A DNA stretch of 64,000 bases from Sporosarcina aquimarina (lineage in GTDB: Bacteria; Bacillota; Bacilli; Bacillales_A; Planococcaceae), in contig NZ_JAMBOM010000003.1 in the NCBI RefSeq assembly GCF_023715615.1, forward strand, positions 1-64,000, given 5' to 3'. A program made the translations under genes and the position numbers. Within the stretch, counting starts at the first letter, position 1. Every line of letters starts with the position of its first letter. Below are positions 23,453 through 32,247 of the stretch, one piece after another. The notes beneath the pieces are model-generated. The model was not told the DNA's origin. It saw only the letters and a list, made by a program, of their open reading frames with translations, and ran no database searches.

Positions 23453-26263
23453 GTGCCTAGAAAGAGCATTCGTACCTATTATATGAGAATTAGTGCATCG
23501 CTCTCGATTGGATTATTACTGTTACTTGGAGCCGCATATTTCTATAGCACCTCCATGTTTGAACAACGGAGTGAAAAGCTAGTTGCACAAACTGAAAAAG
23601 CAAAAATAATTAGCGAACTCTCCGACAGCATCACTGATCTCTTTTTTCGAACCCGTGGATTCTACGCGTTCAAACTCGAACATGAACTGAAATTGGCTCA
23701 TAAAGAAATTCGTAATATTGATGAGTTAAACAACAGATTGAACGCGATTGAGTTAACAGAGAAAGAACAACAATTTACCAATGAAATCAAAGGATTCGTT
23801 TCTAATTTCGAAAAGGTTATTCTTCCACAAGCCGTAGAATTAGTAGACAACGATGACTACGAAGGCTTGCGTGAGTTATCTGGTGCCGGGACAAATCTTT
23901 CAGTCAATCAGTTTATCAAGTATGCAGACCAGTACGAACAACAGGCAAAAGATGATCGTGATGAATTTTATCAAAAATCCGAAGAGCAGTTGAATCAGCT
24001 CTATCTAGCCATTCTACTTGTAGGAATTGTTGTGCTCCTGTTCTTGGTGTTCTTCAGTTGGCGCGTCGTCAGTAAGCTCATCTCTCCGATTGAATCCATG
24101 ACGACTGCGACTGAACGTTATATGTCCGATCAAGACGTGAATTATGAACCCGAAATCCGGGAAGATGAGCTTGGCTCACTTTCCCGTTCGTTTGCTGGAA
24201 TGATGGAAACGATACAAGTGAAGGAACAAGAATTACTGGCTCAAAACGAAGAACTCTTGTCCCAACAAGAAGAGCTACTCTCTCAGCAGGATGAATTATT
24301 CATCCAGAAGAAACAACTCGAAAGTGCTCTAACAGAAGCGCGAAATTCAAAAATACGGTTAGAACGCTATAACGGATTGAGCCATCAACTCTCGTTTTCA
24401 GATGATGCGAAAGGGATTGCCACTTCAACCCTTACCTACTTAGATACACTGTTTTTGATTGACCAAGGAATGATCTATCTGCCTTCGACTAATCAGCATG
24501 TGTTACAAGGCTTCTCAGAAGAAGCATTTGCTAACTATCCTGATGAGCTTGCACAAACAGCTCTTGAACGTTTAAAGACGGAACCCTCCTTCCAAGTTGA
24601 GCGTGTATTGGAAGATGGCTCAATCGCTTATGATTTTTACGCTGCACCACACGTTATCGGTCAAACTTTTAAAGCACTGTTCGTCCTTAGTAGTTCATCA
24701 CGCGAATTTTCAGCAGAAGATCAGGCGGATCTATTCGCACTTGCGAGTCGTGTCTCGTTTGCAATTGACCGAATCGATCAACATGAACTCATCAGTAAGG
24801 AGCGGCAATTGAACCGTACGATACTTGATAATCTGGAAGAAGGCATTCAGTTCATCTCTATGGAAGGCTCCCCTGTTCAAGTGAACCAGGCGTTATCTAT
24901 TTTAATCGACCAGCCTTCTGAAACGGTTTCTCAGCAAGACTGGAAAGAGCGAATGGCTGAACTTTCTACTAACCCAGAGGCGCTCACTAGCTTTATTAAT
25001 GCATCTCTAGAAGACGAAACTTCTGGACTCGCAGAGACAATCTATACGGTTAAAGGGTCTGAAGCGAAAGTGATTTCGCTCTATGGGTCTCCTGTGCATT
25101 ATGAAGGACAGCGGATTGGCACTCTGTTTGTCCACAGGGATATTACACAAGCATTTGAAGTTGATAAAATGAAGACAGAACTCGTCTCAACGGTTAGCCA
25201 TGAACTACGTACCCCTCTCTCAAGTATTCTTGGATTCACCGAGTTGCTTATCGGCAAAGAAATGGATAGTGCAAGGCGCTCCCGTTATCTTGATGCAATT
25301 TATAAAGAAGCAAAACGTCTGACCTCTCTGATCAATGACTTTTTGGATGTGCAACGCATGGAGTCCGGGAACCAGGAATACACGATGCAAGAAGTAGACA
25401 TTGTAGACATCGCACAGCAGACCATTCAGAACTTCCCTGCGCAGGATCATCATTCGATTGTATTACAAGTGAATGATGAACAAACTCGTTGCATGGTGGA
25501 TCCTGATCGCCTTGTTCAAGTTTTCACGAATTTACTCAGCAATGCCATTAAATTCTCTCCAGATGGTGGAGATGTACGTGTGACACTTGCTCAACAAGGG
25601 AATCATTTAAAAGTCACCGTCCAGGACGAAGGAATCGGCATCCCGGCAGATGAATTGAAGCATATGTTTGAAAAATTCTATCGATTTGACAATACGTATA
25701 GAAGAAAAATCGGTGGCACCGGACTGGGTCTTGCGATCTGCCGAAAGATTATCGAAAAACATGGTGGAGAAATAACAGTGGAGTCTGAGGAAAACGTGGG
25801 CACGGCAGTCAGCTTTACCATCCCTTTAAAACCTGCCCCGGCACGTTTGCCCGAGCGCTCTGAATTACCCGCCATCGTAGTTGTGGAAGATGATCCAAGC
25901 ATCGCTCTGTTGTTAGAAGAAGAGTTGAAAGCACATGAATATGAAGTATTCCATTTTCACGACGTCGTGAGTTCATTCGATTATGCGAAAAAACATCAGC
26001 CAGACTGTATGGTTATCGACTTAATGCTTCAAGAGGAGCTTACCGGTTGGGATTTAATTGGCATGTTGAAGGGCGACGCCGAGACGCGGCAAATCCCAAT
26101 CATTATTTCTTCAGCGCTAGAACGCGAAGAAGAGTTGACCCGCAAATTTGGAATCAATCATTATATGACGAAGCCTTATCCACTTCGTACACTTTCTGAA
26201 ACCGTCGCTGAAACGCTGAAAGTAGATGACGGGCGAATTTTATATCCTACGAGTGATGAGTGA
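23453..26263 (+). CDS. Membrane hybrid sensor histidine kinase with C-terminal receiver
   Basis: A 936-residue protein. In order: TM helix 1 (about 8-30), an external helical sensor of CHASE3-like size, TM helix 2 (about 182-204), HAMP, a coiled coil with repeated ELLSQQEELLSQQ text (about 255-290), a GAF-like domain, a PAS domain, HisKA with the acceptor His in VSTVSHELRTPLSSI, an ATPase domain (NLLSNAIKFS, DEGIGI, GTGLGLAICRKIIEKHGG) and a receiver with its phospho-acceptor in MVIDLML. The frame also has an ATG at 23441 without a ribosome binding site. The GTG at 23453 has GAGGTG in front and is preferred. It lies between pstB and pstS and may feed the HPt-bearing protein at 30.5-32.1 kb. 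Confidence 0.87.
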   Translation: MPRKSIRTYYMRISASLSIGLLLLLGAAYFYSTSMFEQRSEKLVAQTEKAKIISELSDSITDLFFRTRGFYAFKLEHELKLAHKEIRNIDELNNRLNAIELTEKEQQFTNEIKGFVSNFEKVILPQAVELVDNDDYEGLRELSGAGTNLSVNQFIKYADQYEQQAKDDRDEFYQKSEEQLNQLYLAILLVGIVVLLFLVFFSWRVVSKLISPIESMTTATERYMSDQDVNYEPEIREDELGSLSRSFAGMMETIQVKEQELLAQNEELLSQQEELLSQQDELFIQKKQLESALTEARNSKIRLERYNGLSHQLSFSDDAKGIATSTLTYLDTLFLIDQGMIYLPSTNQHVLQGFSEEAFANYPDELAQTALERLKTEPSFQVERVLEDGSIAYDFYAAPHVIGQTFKALFVLSSSSREFSAEDQADLFALASRVSFAIDRIDQHELISKERQLNRTILDNLEEGIQFISMEGSPVQVNQALSILIDQPSETVSQQDWKERMAELSTNPEALTSFINASLEDETSGLAETIYTVKGSEAKVISLYGSPVHYEGQRIGTLFVHRDITQAFEVDKMKTELVSTVSHELRTPLSSILGFTELLIGKEMDSARRSRYLDAIYKEAKRLTSLINDFLDVQRMESGNQEYTMQEVDIVDIAQQTIQNFPAQDHHSIVLQVNDEQTRCMVDPDRLVQVFTNLLSNAIKFSPDGGDVRVTLAQQGNHLKVTVQDEGIGIPADELKHMFEKFYRFDNTYRRKIGGTGLGLAICRKIIEKHGGEITVESEENVGTAVSFTIPLKPAPARLPERSELPAIVVVEDDPSIALLLEEELKAHEYEVFHFHDVVSSFDYAKKHQPDCMVIDLMLQEELTGWDLIGMLKGDAETRQIPIIISSALEREEELTRKFGINHYMTKPYPLRTLSETVAETLKVDDGRILYPTSDE

Positions 26264-26266
26264 CAT

Positions 26267-26316
26267 GAGCCACTGAGTGAGCAGGAAGTTTCCTGCTTCG
26301 CTCGGAGGCTTTTTTG
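26267..26316 (+). terminator. Terminator after the hybrid kinase gene
   Basis: GAGCAGGAA pairs with TTCCTGCTTCGCTC, extending to AGCC/GGCT, followed by TTTTTTG. It separates the kinase gene from the repeat array. Confidence 0.85.
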
Positions 26317-26335
26317 ATTGGGGGTTGGCGTGGAA

Positions 26336-27103
26336 ACGGGCGGGTTGGCTTCGGATACGAGCGGAGTGGACGCGGATACGGGCGGGTTCTCTGACGTAAC
26401 TTGCGGGTTGGGCGCGAAAACGGGCGGGTTCTCTGACGATACGAACGTGTTAGGCGTGGATACGAGCGGGTTCTCTGACGATACGAGCGGGTTAGGCGTG
26501 GATACGGGCGGGTTCTCCGACGTAACGAGCGGGGTGAACTCGGAAACGAGCGGGTTCTCCGACGATACGAGCGGGTTAGGCGCGAAAACGGGCGGGTTCT
26601 CCGACGTAACGAGCGGGTTGGACACGGATACGGGCGGGTTCTCCGACGTAACGAGCGGGTTAGGCGTGGATACGAGCGGGTTCTCTGACGATACGAGCGG
26701 GTTCTCCGACGATACGAGCGGGTTGGGCGCGGATACGAGCGGGTTCTCTGACGATACGAGCGGGTTGGGCGCGAAAACGGGCGGGTTCTCTGACGTAACG
26801 AGAGGGTTAGGCGTGGATACGACCGGGTTCTCCGACGATACAAGCGGGTTGGACGCGGATACGAGCGGGTTCTCTGACGTAACGAGCGGGTTGGGCGCGA
26901 AAACGGGCGGGTTCTCCGACGTAACGAGCGGGTTGAACTCGGAAACGAGCGGGTTGGACGCGGATACGAGCGGGTTCTCCGACGATACGAGCGGGTTGAG
27001 CGCGAAAACGGGCGGGTTCTCTGACGATACGAGCGGGTTGGGCGCGAAAACGGGCGGGTTCTCCGACGTAACGAGCGGGTTGGACGCGGATACGAGCGGG
27101 TTC
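26336..27103. repeat. Tandem array of about 36.5 copies of a 21-bp unit
   Basis: Each unit has a conserved 11-bp part close to ACGAGCGGGTT and a 10-bp part of two main kinds, CTCTGACGAT or GGGCGCGGAT, which mostly alternate, giving a 42-bp higher order. I count 36 full units plus a partial one. Because 21 is a multiple of three, several frames stay open on both strands. None has a ribosome binding site or a credible protein pattern, and a terminator lies before and PhoP boxes after. I read the array as non-coding. The 21-bp period equals two helical turns, so the conserved parts face the same side of the DNA. The 957-bp stretch from 26264 to 27220 contains only this array, the terminator and the PhoP boxes. 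Confidence 0.9.
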
Positions 27104-27120
27104 TCCACCCTCCCCTCATC

Positions 27121-27159
27121 TTTACACAGTCTTTACACTTCTCCCATACTGCCTTTACA
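27121..27159 (+). promoter_or_regulatory. PhoP boxes upstream of pstS
   Basis: Hexamers TTTACA (27121), TTTACA (27132), CCCATA (27143) and TTTACA (27154) follow one another at exactly 11-bp intervals. This matches the PhoP direct-repeat pattern and the set before pstB. A -10-like TATACT follows at about 27170. Confidence 0.83.
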
Positions 27160-27220
27160 CTCCATCCCTATACTAAAAGTTGAAAGGCACACAAAACATA
27201 AACAAAGGGGAGAACATTCA

Positions 27221-28189
27221 TTGATTAAATCCATTCAAAAAACCATTCTAATCGGAGTGGCGGCTCTCGCACTTACTGCTTGTAGCGCAAAGGACGAGGA
27301 AAGTGGTACTGCTTCTGCAACTGCATCTTCGGAGCTTGAAGGAAGTGTTCTGATCGATGGCTCTGGAACGGTTTATCCGCTCATGGCGAAACTCGCTGAA
27401 AACTACATGTTGGATGAACAAGAAGGCGTCTCTGTAGAAGTAAGTCGCGCTGGCACGAGTGCTGGTTTCAAGAAATTTCTTGTAGAAGACGGAACAGATT
27501 TCAATGATGCTTCTCGTACTATAAAAGATGAAGAAACTCAAGCTGCAGAGGATGCGGGTATTGACGTGAAAGAACTCAAACTCGCACTAGACGGTCTTAC
27601 GTTCGTCGTCAATAAAGATAACGATTGGGTAGACCAACTGACACCTGAACAACTTATAAGTATTTTCACAGCAGATGGGAAGGTAACAAAATGGTCGGAT
27701 CTAGATCCTTCTTGGCCTGACGAAGAGATCAAAGCAATGGGGCCGAACGAAAACCACGGAACTTACGAATTCTTCTATGAAAAAGTGTTAGAAGAACAAG
27801 ATCTAAAGTCTTCAGTTAACTTGCAACAAGATTATTCGACACTCGTTACACTCGTATCAGACGATAAAAACGGTATTGCATTTTTCGGATTTGGCTATTA
27901 CGCAGGTAACCAAGAGAAACTAAAAGCTGTTCCTGTAGATTTCGGGAATGGACCTGTAGAACCTTCACTTGAAACCATCGCAGAAGATGGAGACTATGCA
28001 GATTTCACACGTCCGGTGTTTACTTATTTGAATGTCGGACACGCAAAAGAGAAGCCTCAAGTACTTGATTACGCAAAATATGTTCTGGAAAATGCAAATA
28101 AGATGGCTGGCGAAACTGGGTTTGCACCGATTCCAGAAGCTGAGAGTAAAGAGAACCTGGACTTCCTGAATTCACTCGGTGATAAGTAA
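27221..28189 (+). CDS. pstS: Phosphate-binding lipoprotein PstS
   Basis: A 322-residue substrate-binding lipoprotein. The TTG start at 27221 follows AAAGGGGAG. The signal peptide ends in the lipobox Leu-Thr-Ala-Cys (Cys21). The phosphate-binding pattern is visible: LIDGSGTVYPLMAKLAE near residue 45, SRAGTSAGFKKF, the DFNDASRTIKDEE region, and the later GIAFFGFGYY. The open frame extends far upstream through the 21-bp repeat array, but that part crosses the PhoP boxes and cannot belong to the protein. It delivers phosphate to PstC/PstA. Confidence 0.92.
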   Translation: MIKSIQKTILIGVAALALTACSAKDEESGTASATASSELEGSVLIDGSGTVYPLMAKLAENYMLDEQEGVSVEVSRAGTSAGFKKFLVEDGTDFNDASRTIKDEETQAAEDAGIDVKELKLALDGLTFVVNKDNDWVDQLTPEQLISIFTADGKVTKWSDLDPSWPDEEIKAMGPNENHGTYEFFYEKVLEEQDLKSSVNLQQDYSTLVTLVSDDKNGIAFFGFGYYAGNQEKLKAVPVDFGNGPVEPSLETIAEDGDYADFTRPVFTYLNVGHAKEKPQVLDYAKYVLENANKMAGETGFAPIPEAESKENLDFLNSLGDK

Positions 28190-28228
28190 GACATCGCCAC
28201 TCATCGTAGAAAAGGAGGATGAGAGGTT

Positions 28229-29185
28229 ATGACATCTCCATTCCAAGCAAGCTCAAATAGTAGTAGCGGCATCCGTGACCTCATCCGTCACAATCAGGAC
28301 AAGAAGTCGTTCAGAAAAACAATTGAAGTCTGGATTCCAAGATTTCTGTTCCTGCTCGCTTTCTTATCTGTTCTAACGACGCTAGGTATTCTCATTATTT
28401 TATTGACCGAGACTATTGAGTTTTTTAAAACTGTGCCGGTACTTGACTTCTTCACTGGAACTGTGCTGAAACCACTAAGCCAAACACCCGCCTTTGGTAT
28501 ACTTCCCCTAGTGATGGGGACACTCGTCTCCTCTGGGATTGCGATCTTGGTGGCGGGTCCAATCGGTCTCATGGCAGCAATCTATTTAAGTGAATATGCT
28601 TCACGTCGGGTACGAAGCGTCCTGAAGCCTGCACTGGAATTGCTTGCAGGTGTGCCGACCATCGTCTATGGGTTCTTTGCTTTCACATTCGTTACTCCAT
28701 TGCTTCGACAATGGATACCTAGCTTAGAAGCTACAAATATTTTGAGCCCTGGCTTGGTAATGGGTGTCATGATCATTCCGATGATTGCATCGCTTTCAGA
28801 GGACGCGATGCGTTCTGTCCCTCAGGCTATGCGTGAAGGTTCGGCAGCACTCGGTTCTACCAAATTGGAAACAGCCTTGAAAGTGGTTGTACCGGCTGCA
28901 CTATCCGGCATCATCGCTTCCTTTGTACTTGGGATTTCGCGTGCACTTGGTGAAACGATGATCGTCGCGATTGCAAGCGGCAGTTCTAAAAACTTCACGT
29001 TCGACATTACAGAGTCTATGCAAACAATGACCGCCTATATCGTAGAAGTTACAAGCGGAGATGCAGCAGCGGGTTCCACAGTTTACTATAGCTTGTACGC
29101 AGTCGCGATGACGTTATTTGCGACGACGTTACTGATGAACTTGCTAGCTGGGAAAATCGCGCGTAAGTTCAGGGAGGTGTATTAA
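28229..29185 (+). CDS. pstC: Phosphate ABC transporter permease PstC
   Basis: A 318-residue inner-membrane permease with about six helices and the binding-protein-dependent transport motif that contacts PstB (EGSAALGSTKLETALKVVVPAALSGI, about 205-230). The N-terminus carries about 40 polar residues before the first helix. Start ATG 28229 follows AAAAGGAGG. It lies 39 bp after pstS and two bases before pstA, so the three are one operon under the pstS PhoP boxes. Confidence 0.93.
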   Translation: MTSPFQASSNSSSGIRDLIRHNQDKKSFRKTIEVWIPRFLFLLAFLSVLTTLGILIILLTETIEFFKTVPVLDFFTGTVLKPLSQTPAFGILPLVMGTLVSSGIAILVAGPIGLMAAIYLSEYASRRVRSVLKPALELLAGVPTIVYGFFAFTFVTPLLRQWIPSLEATNILSPGLVMGVMIIPMIASLSEDAMRSVPQAMREGSAALGSTKLETALKVVVPAALSGIIASFVLGISRALGETMIVAIASGSSKNFTFDITESMQTMTAYIVEVTSGDAAAGSTVYYSLYAVAMTLFATTLLMNLLAGKIARKFREVY

Positions 29186-29186
29186 T

Positions 29187-30071
29187 ATGCTTCATACACG
29201 ACAATCGCCAAATTCATCTAGAATTCGTTTCCGTCTTCTCGCAGACCGCTCAGCCAAAATAGTCTTTGGAGCTGCTGCTCTGTTTGGAATTGTCATCATG
29301 GGCATCTTGTTAGTTCGAATTACTACCGAAGGCTTGAGTTGGGTGTCACTCGATTTTCTAACAGGACGTTTTTCCACTTCACCTGAACGAGCTGGGATTA
29401 TGGGCGCCGTGCTTGGTACTTTTTGGTTGCTAGCTGTTGTTGTTCCTGTAACAATGCTGATTGGAATTGGTTCAGCTGTATACTTAGAACTCTATTCAAA
29501 GAATGGTAAAATCCGAACGTTTATTCAAACCAATATCGGGAATCTTGCAGGTGTCCCATCGATTGTCTTCGGAATTCTTGGATTGACAGTATTTGTGAGA
29601 GCACTCGGATTTGGGAGTGTCGTACTCGCTGGAGGGCTTACCTTATCGTTGCTCATTCTCCCTATCGTTATTGTTTCTGCACAAGAAGCACTTCGGTCTG
29701 TTCCACATCAGCTCGGAGATGCGTCCTACGCATTAGGTGCTTCCAAATGGCAAACCATTCAATCCGTTATTTTGCCAGTCGCTTTACCAACAATTTTGAC
29801 AGGTGCAATTTTAGCTCTTTCAAGAGCTATTGGAGAAACAGCACCGCTTGTTGTCCTAGGAATACCTGCATTACTCATTCCATTCCCAGGTGGTATCTTA
29901 GATCGTTTCACGGTCTTGCCGATGCAAATCTACTACTGGACATTGGACGCGGCACTGGTTGCAGACTATGCGCACTTAGCTGCAGCCGCTAGTATTGTGT
30001 TGCTCATCAGTCTATTTCTATTGAATGGCTCTGCTATTTACTTGCGGAACAAATACACGATTAAAGCGTGA
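29187..30071 (+). CDS. pstA: Phosphate ABC transporter permease PstA
   Basis: A 294-residue permease paired with PstC. Its EAA-type loop is QLGDASYALGASKWQTIQSVILPVALPTI (about 170-198), followed by ALSRAIGETAPLVVLG. About six helices are apparent. GGGAGGTG within the pstC end serves as ribosome binding site, with one base between the genes. It is followed by a strong terminator instead of pstB, which is the odd point of this operon. Confidence 0.93.
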   Translation: MLHTRQSPNSSRIRFRLLADRSAKIVFGAAALFGIVIMGILLVRITTEGLSWVSLDFLTGRFSTSPERAGIMGAVLGTFWLLAVVVPVTMLIGIGSAVYLELYSKNGKIRTFIQTNIGNLAGVPSIVFGILGLTVFVRALGFGSVVLAGGLTLSLLILPIVIVSAQEALRSVPHQLGDASYALGASKWQTIQSVILPVALPTILTGAILALSRAIGETAPLVVLGIPALLIPFPGGILDRFTVLPMQIYYWTLDAALVADYAHLAAAASIVLLISLFLLNGSAIYLRNKYTIKA

Positions 30072-30078
30072 AGACGCA

Positions 30079-30117
30079 AAACGCTAGCTCCCTATTAAGG
30101 AGCTAGCGTTTTTGTTT
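30079..30117. terminator. Bidirectional terminator after pstA
   Basis: AAACGCTAGCTCC pairs perfectly with GGAGCTAGCGTTT around seven bases, with a T-run on the right and A-rich text on the left. It serves the converging pstA and receiver genes. Confidence 0.92.
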
Positions 30118-30120
30118 GTC

Positions 30121-30495
30121 TTACACAGTTTCTTCCAATACTTGTGTTACCAGCGCAACAAGTTCAGAAGGGCTAAATGGTTTAGGCATGAAATAGTCTG
30201 CTCCAAAATGAGCAGCTAAGTCACGATCTGATTGCTGAGCTTTTGCTGTCAGCATAATTATCGGGATTCCTAGTTGAAGTGGTTGTAAGCGTTCTAACAC
30301 CTCTGGCCCTGTTAATTTTGGCATCATGTAATCAAGAAGGATGACATCGTATTGACCAGTTGCCGCTTTGTCAAAACCTTCTTGACCATCTTGCGCTTCT
30401 TCCACAGCATACCCTTCAAAAGAAAGCGTATCAGCAATCAGCATTCTTAAAATCTCTTCATCGTCGACCACTAGTATCTTCTTGCCTTCTTCCAT
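30121..30495 (-). CDS. Stand-alone receiver (CheY-like) protein
   Basis: A 124-residue single receiver domain: acidic pair in LVVDDEE (Asp11/Asp12), phospho-acceptor Asp55 in VILLDYMMP, conserved Thr in IIMLTAKA and Lys in MPKPFS. No output domain follows. The frame opens eight codons earlier, but ATG 30495 has CAGGAGG upstream and is used. It follows the HPt-REC-GGDEF-REC gene by 31 bp and is probably co-transcribed. It may accept phosphate from the HPt domain of that protein or from the hybrid kinase. Confidence 0.87.
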   Translation of the reverse strand: MEEGKKILVVDDEEILRMLIADTLSFEGYAVEEAQDGQEGFDKAATGQYDVILLDYMMPKLTGPEVLERLQPLQLGIPIIMLTAKAQQSDRDLAAHFGADYFMPKPFSPSELVALVTQVLEETV

Positions 30496-30526
30496 GAGCG
30501 ATCCTCCTGGTCTAGTCAAATTTGTA

Positions 30527-32128
30527 TTAAAACATTCTAGATGATAAATTTTGGATACGAGATAGAATTTCGTTTTTTTGGAAAGGCTTCATCAGATAAT
30601 CGTCTGCGCCTAGCCAAAGTGCAGACTTAATGTCTTCTTCACTCGTGCGGGCAGTCATCATTGAAACTAAGACATTATTTGTATTCGGTCTTCGCTTTAG
30701 TCGTTCCAATACTTCCAGTCCATCCATTCCAGGCATGATGCCGTCCAAAAGGATAATGAAGTTGGTATCCGGATCATACCAATCCGCTGCTAGAAATGAT
30801 ATGCCATCCTCAAACAACTTCACAGATAACTCAATGTCAGGTGAAATCCATTCACTCAGTTCTTCTTCTAACATCGTCCGGATAAGAAGGTCATCATCGA
30901 CAATGATGACTTGAAGTTTACGCTTTACTTGGACTATACTCTTATCAAAAATCACACTCCGATTTCGCCCAGTGCGTTTTGCTTGATAGAGCGCTTGGTC
31001 TGCTTCAATAAGAAGCATTTCCAATTTACCTTCATATTCTGCGATTCCTGCTGAAAACGTAACAGAAAATGAGCGATCTCCTTCTTTGAACATAAGCTTA
31101 TTGAAGGACTCATGTAACCGTTCTACAAAGGTATTTGCTTCTTCCGTGCCACCCGTAACGAGCATGACAAATTCTTCCCCTCCATAGCGGAAGATATAGT
31201 CGGTTTCCCTTTTTTCTTCGAGGGCGATTCTGCTAAAAGCTTTCAGAACTTCATCTCCTGTAGGATGTCCATATGTATCATTTACACTTTTAAAATGATC
31301 TAAGTCCATCATCACAACGGAGAATGGCAAGCCAGAACGTTGTGAGAGTCTTTCACAGTATTTCAGCATCTCATCTAACCGTTTACGATTGCCTACACCG
31401 GTCAACCCGTCTGTCGTAATGGATTGGCTGATTGCTTTTTGTAATTTATCCCGATTAAATATAAAAGGTACAAACAGATCCAGCTCAAATGGCTTTCTTA
31501 TAAAATCCATTACTCCTGCTTCATACGCTTGGCTAATCACTTCATTGGAGTGGTTACTGCTCATTAAGATGGAAATTACATGTCGATCACTTGCAGTATC
31601 GCAGATGCTTTTATAGACTTCCAACCCCGTCATATCCGGTAGTTGTAAGTCAATCATCACCATATTCGGCTGCATATCGTAAAATTGCTGTATACCGCGC
31701 TTACCATTCATGGCAACAAGAACTTGCGCACCGAGCTGTTCCAACAATTCTTTTACAAACGTCACGAACTCTAAATCGTCATCTATAAGTAAAATGAAGG
31801 TCTCTTGATCAAAATGATTCGTATATAAGTCTGGCAATACGATATCCTGTCTTTGCTTTTTGTTGCCATTAACTAGTAAACGAATGTTTTTCTTAAAATT
31901 CTTTAAAGACGAGACTGGAATACCTGCTTCATCATCTGGAGACAAAATTTCTAAATGTGCACTGCAAAATTCTGCTAGATCATGAAGTCCGATTGTTCCA
32001 GCTGTTCCTTTCAATGTATGAAGAAACGCATAGAGTTCGGACTCATTCACCATCTTTTTAGTTTCCCATTTTGTGAAAGATTCCTCAGTTTTTCCAGCTA
32101 ACAGTTTACGATACTTTTCGTAGTCCAC
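30527..32128 (-). CDS. HPt-REC-GGDEF-REC protein (probable diguanylate cyclase in a phosphorelay)
   Basis: A 533-residue protein. An N-terminal HPt domain has the phosphotransfer His in FLHTLKGTAGTIGL. A first receiver follows (ILLIDDDLEF, acceptor in MVMIDLQLP), then a GGDEF domain with FRYGGEEFVMLV and the substrate-helix text LDHFKSVNDTYGHPTGDEVL, then a second receiver (IIVDDDLLI, acceptor in LLDGIMP). GGEEF is a catalytically competent variant, so c-di-GMP synthesis is expected. The open frame reaches an ATG at 32242, but its first 38 codons coincide with the glmM terminator. GTG 32128 with GGGGGTG upstream, just before the HPt domain, is a better start. Confidence 0.85.
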   Translation of the reverse strand: MDYEKYRKLLAGKTEESFTKWETKKMVNESELYAFLHTLKGTAGTIGLHDLAEFCSAHLEILSPDDEAGIPVSSLKNFKKNIRLLVNGNKKQRQDIVLPDLYTNHFDQETFILLIDDDLEFVTFVKELLEQLGAQVLVAMNGKRGIQQFYDMQPNMVMIDLQLPDMTGLEVYKSICDTASDRHVISILMSSNHSNEVISQAYEAGVMDFIRKPFELDLFVPFIFNRDKLQKAISQSITTDGLTGVGNRKRLDEMLKYCERLSQRSGLPFSVVMMDLDHFKSVNDTYGHPTGDEVLKAFSRIALEEKRETDYIFRYGGEEFVMLVTGGTEEANTFVERLHESFNKLMFKEGDRSFSVTFSAGIAEYEGKLEMLLIEADQALYQAKRTGRNRSVIFDKSIVQVKRKLQVIIVDDDLLIRTMLEEELSEWISPDIELSVKLFEDGISFLAADWYDPDTNFIILLDGIMPGMDGLEVLERLKRRPNTNNVLVSMMTARTSEEDIKSALWLGADDYLMKPFQKNEILSRIQNLSSRMF

Positions 32129-32191
32129 ACCTACACCCCCGTTCCCTACTACAATCGTCCTTATCCCCTGAACATATTTGCTTTGATAATT

Positions 32192-32236
32192 TTGAAAAGA
32201 ACTGAAGTCCTTTAAATCTAGGAACTTCAGTTCTTC
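32192..32236 (-). terminator. Terminator after glmM
   Basis: On the minus strand AAGAACTGAAGTTCC pairs with GGACTTCAGTTCTT (one bulged base), followed by TTCAAAA. It lies just after the glmM stop and decides against a start codon at 32242 for the downstream gene. Confidence 0.8.
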
Positions 32237-32247
32237 ATCCATTTACG

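Noticed and set aside
26336..27103. CRISPR array
   Set aside because: The repeats are contiguous 21-bp units without unique spacers and no cas genes are near.
26176..27119. Two long minus-strand repeat frames (Asn-Pro-Leu-Val and Arg-Thr-Arg-Ser types)
   Set aside because: They are by-products of a 21-bp period, overlap the end of the kinase gene or its terminator, and have no start signals.
26318..27220. A plus-strand frame that would give PstS a 300-residue Thr/Ser/Gly/Asp repeat N-terminus
   Set aside because: It runs through the PhoP boxes and lacks a ribosome binding site. PstS has its own TTG start with a good site and a lipoprotein signal at 27221.
32129..32242. ATG start at 32242 for the HPt-REC-GGDEF-REC protein
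   Set aside because: These codons coincide with the glmM terminator hairpin and have no good ribosome binding site.
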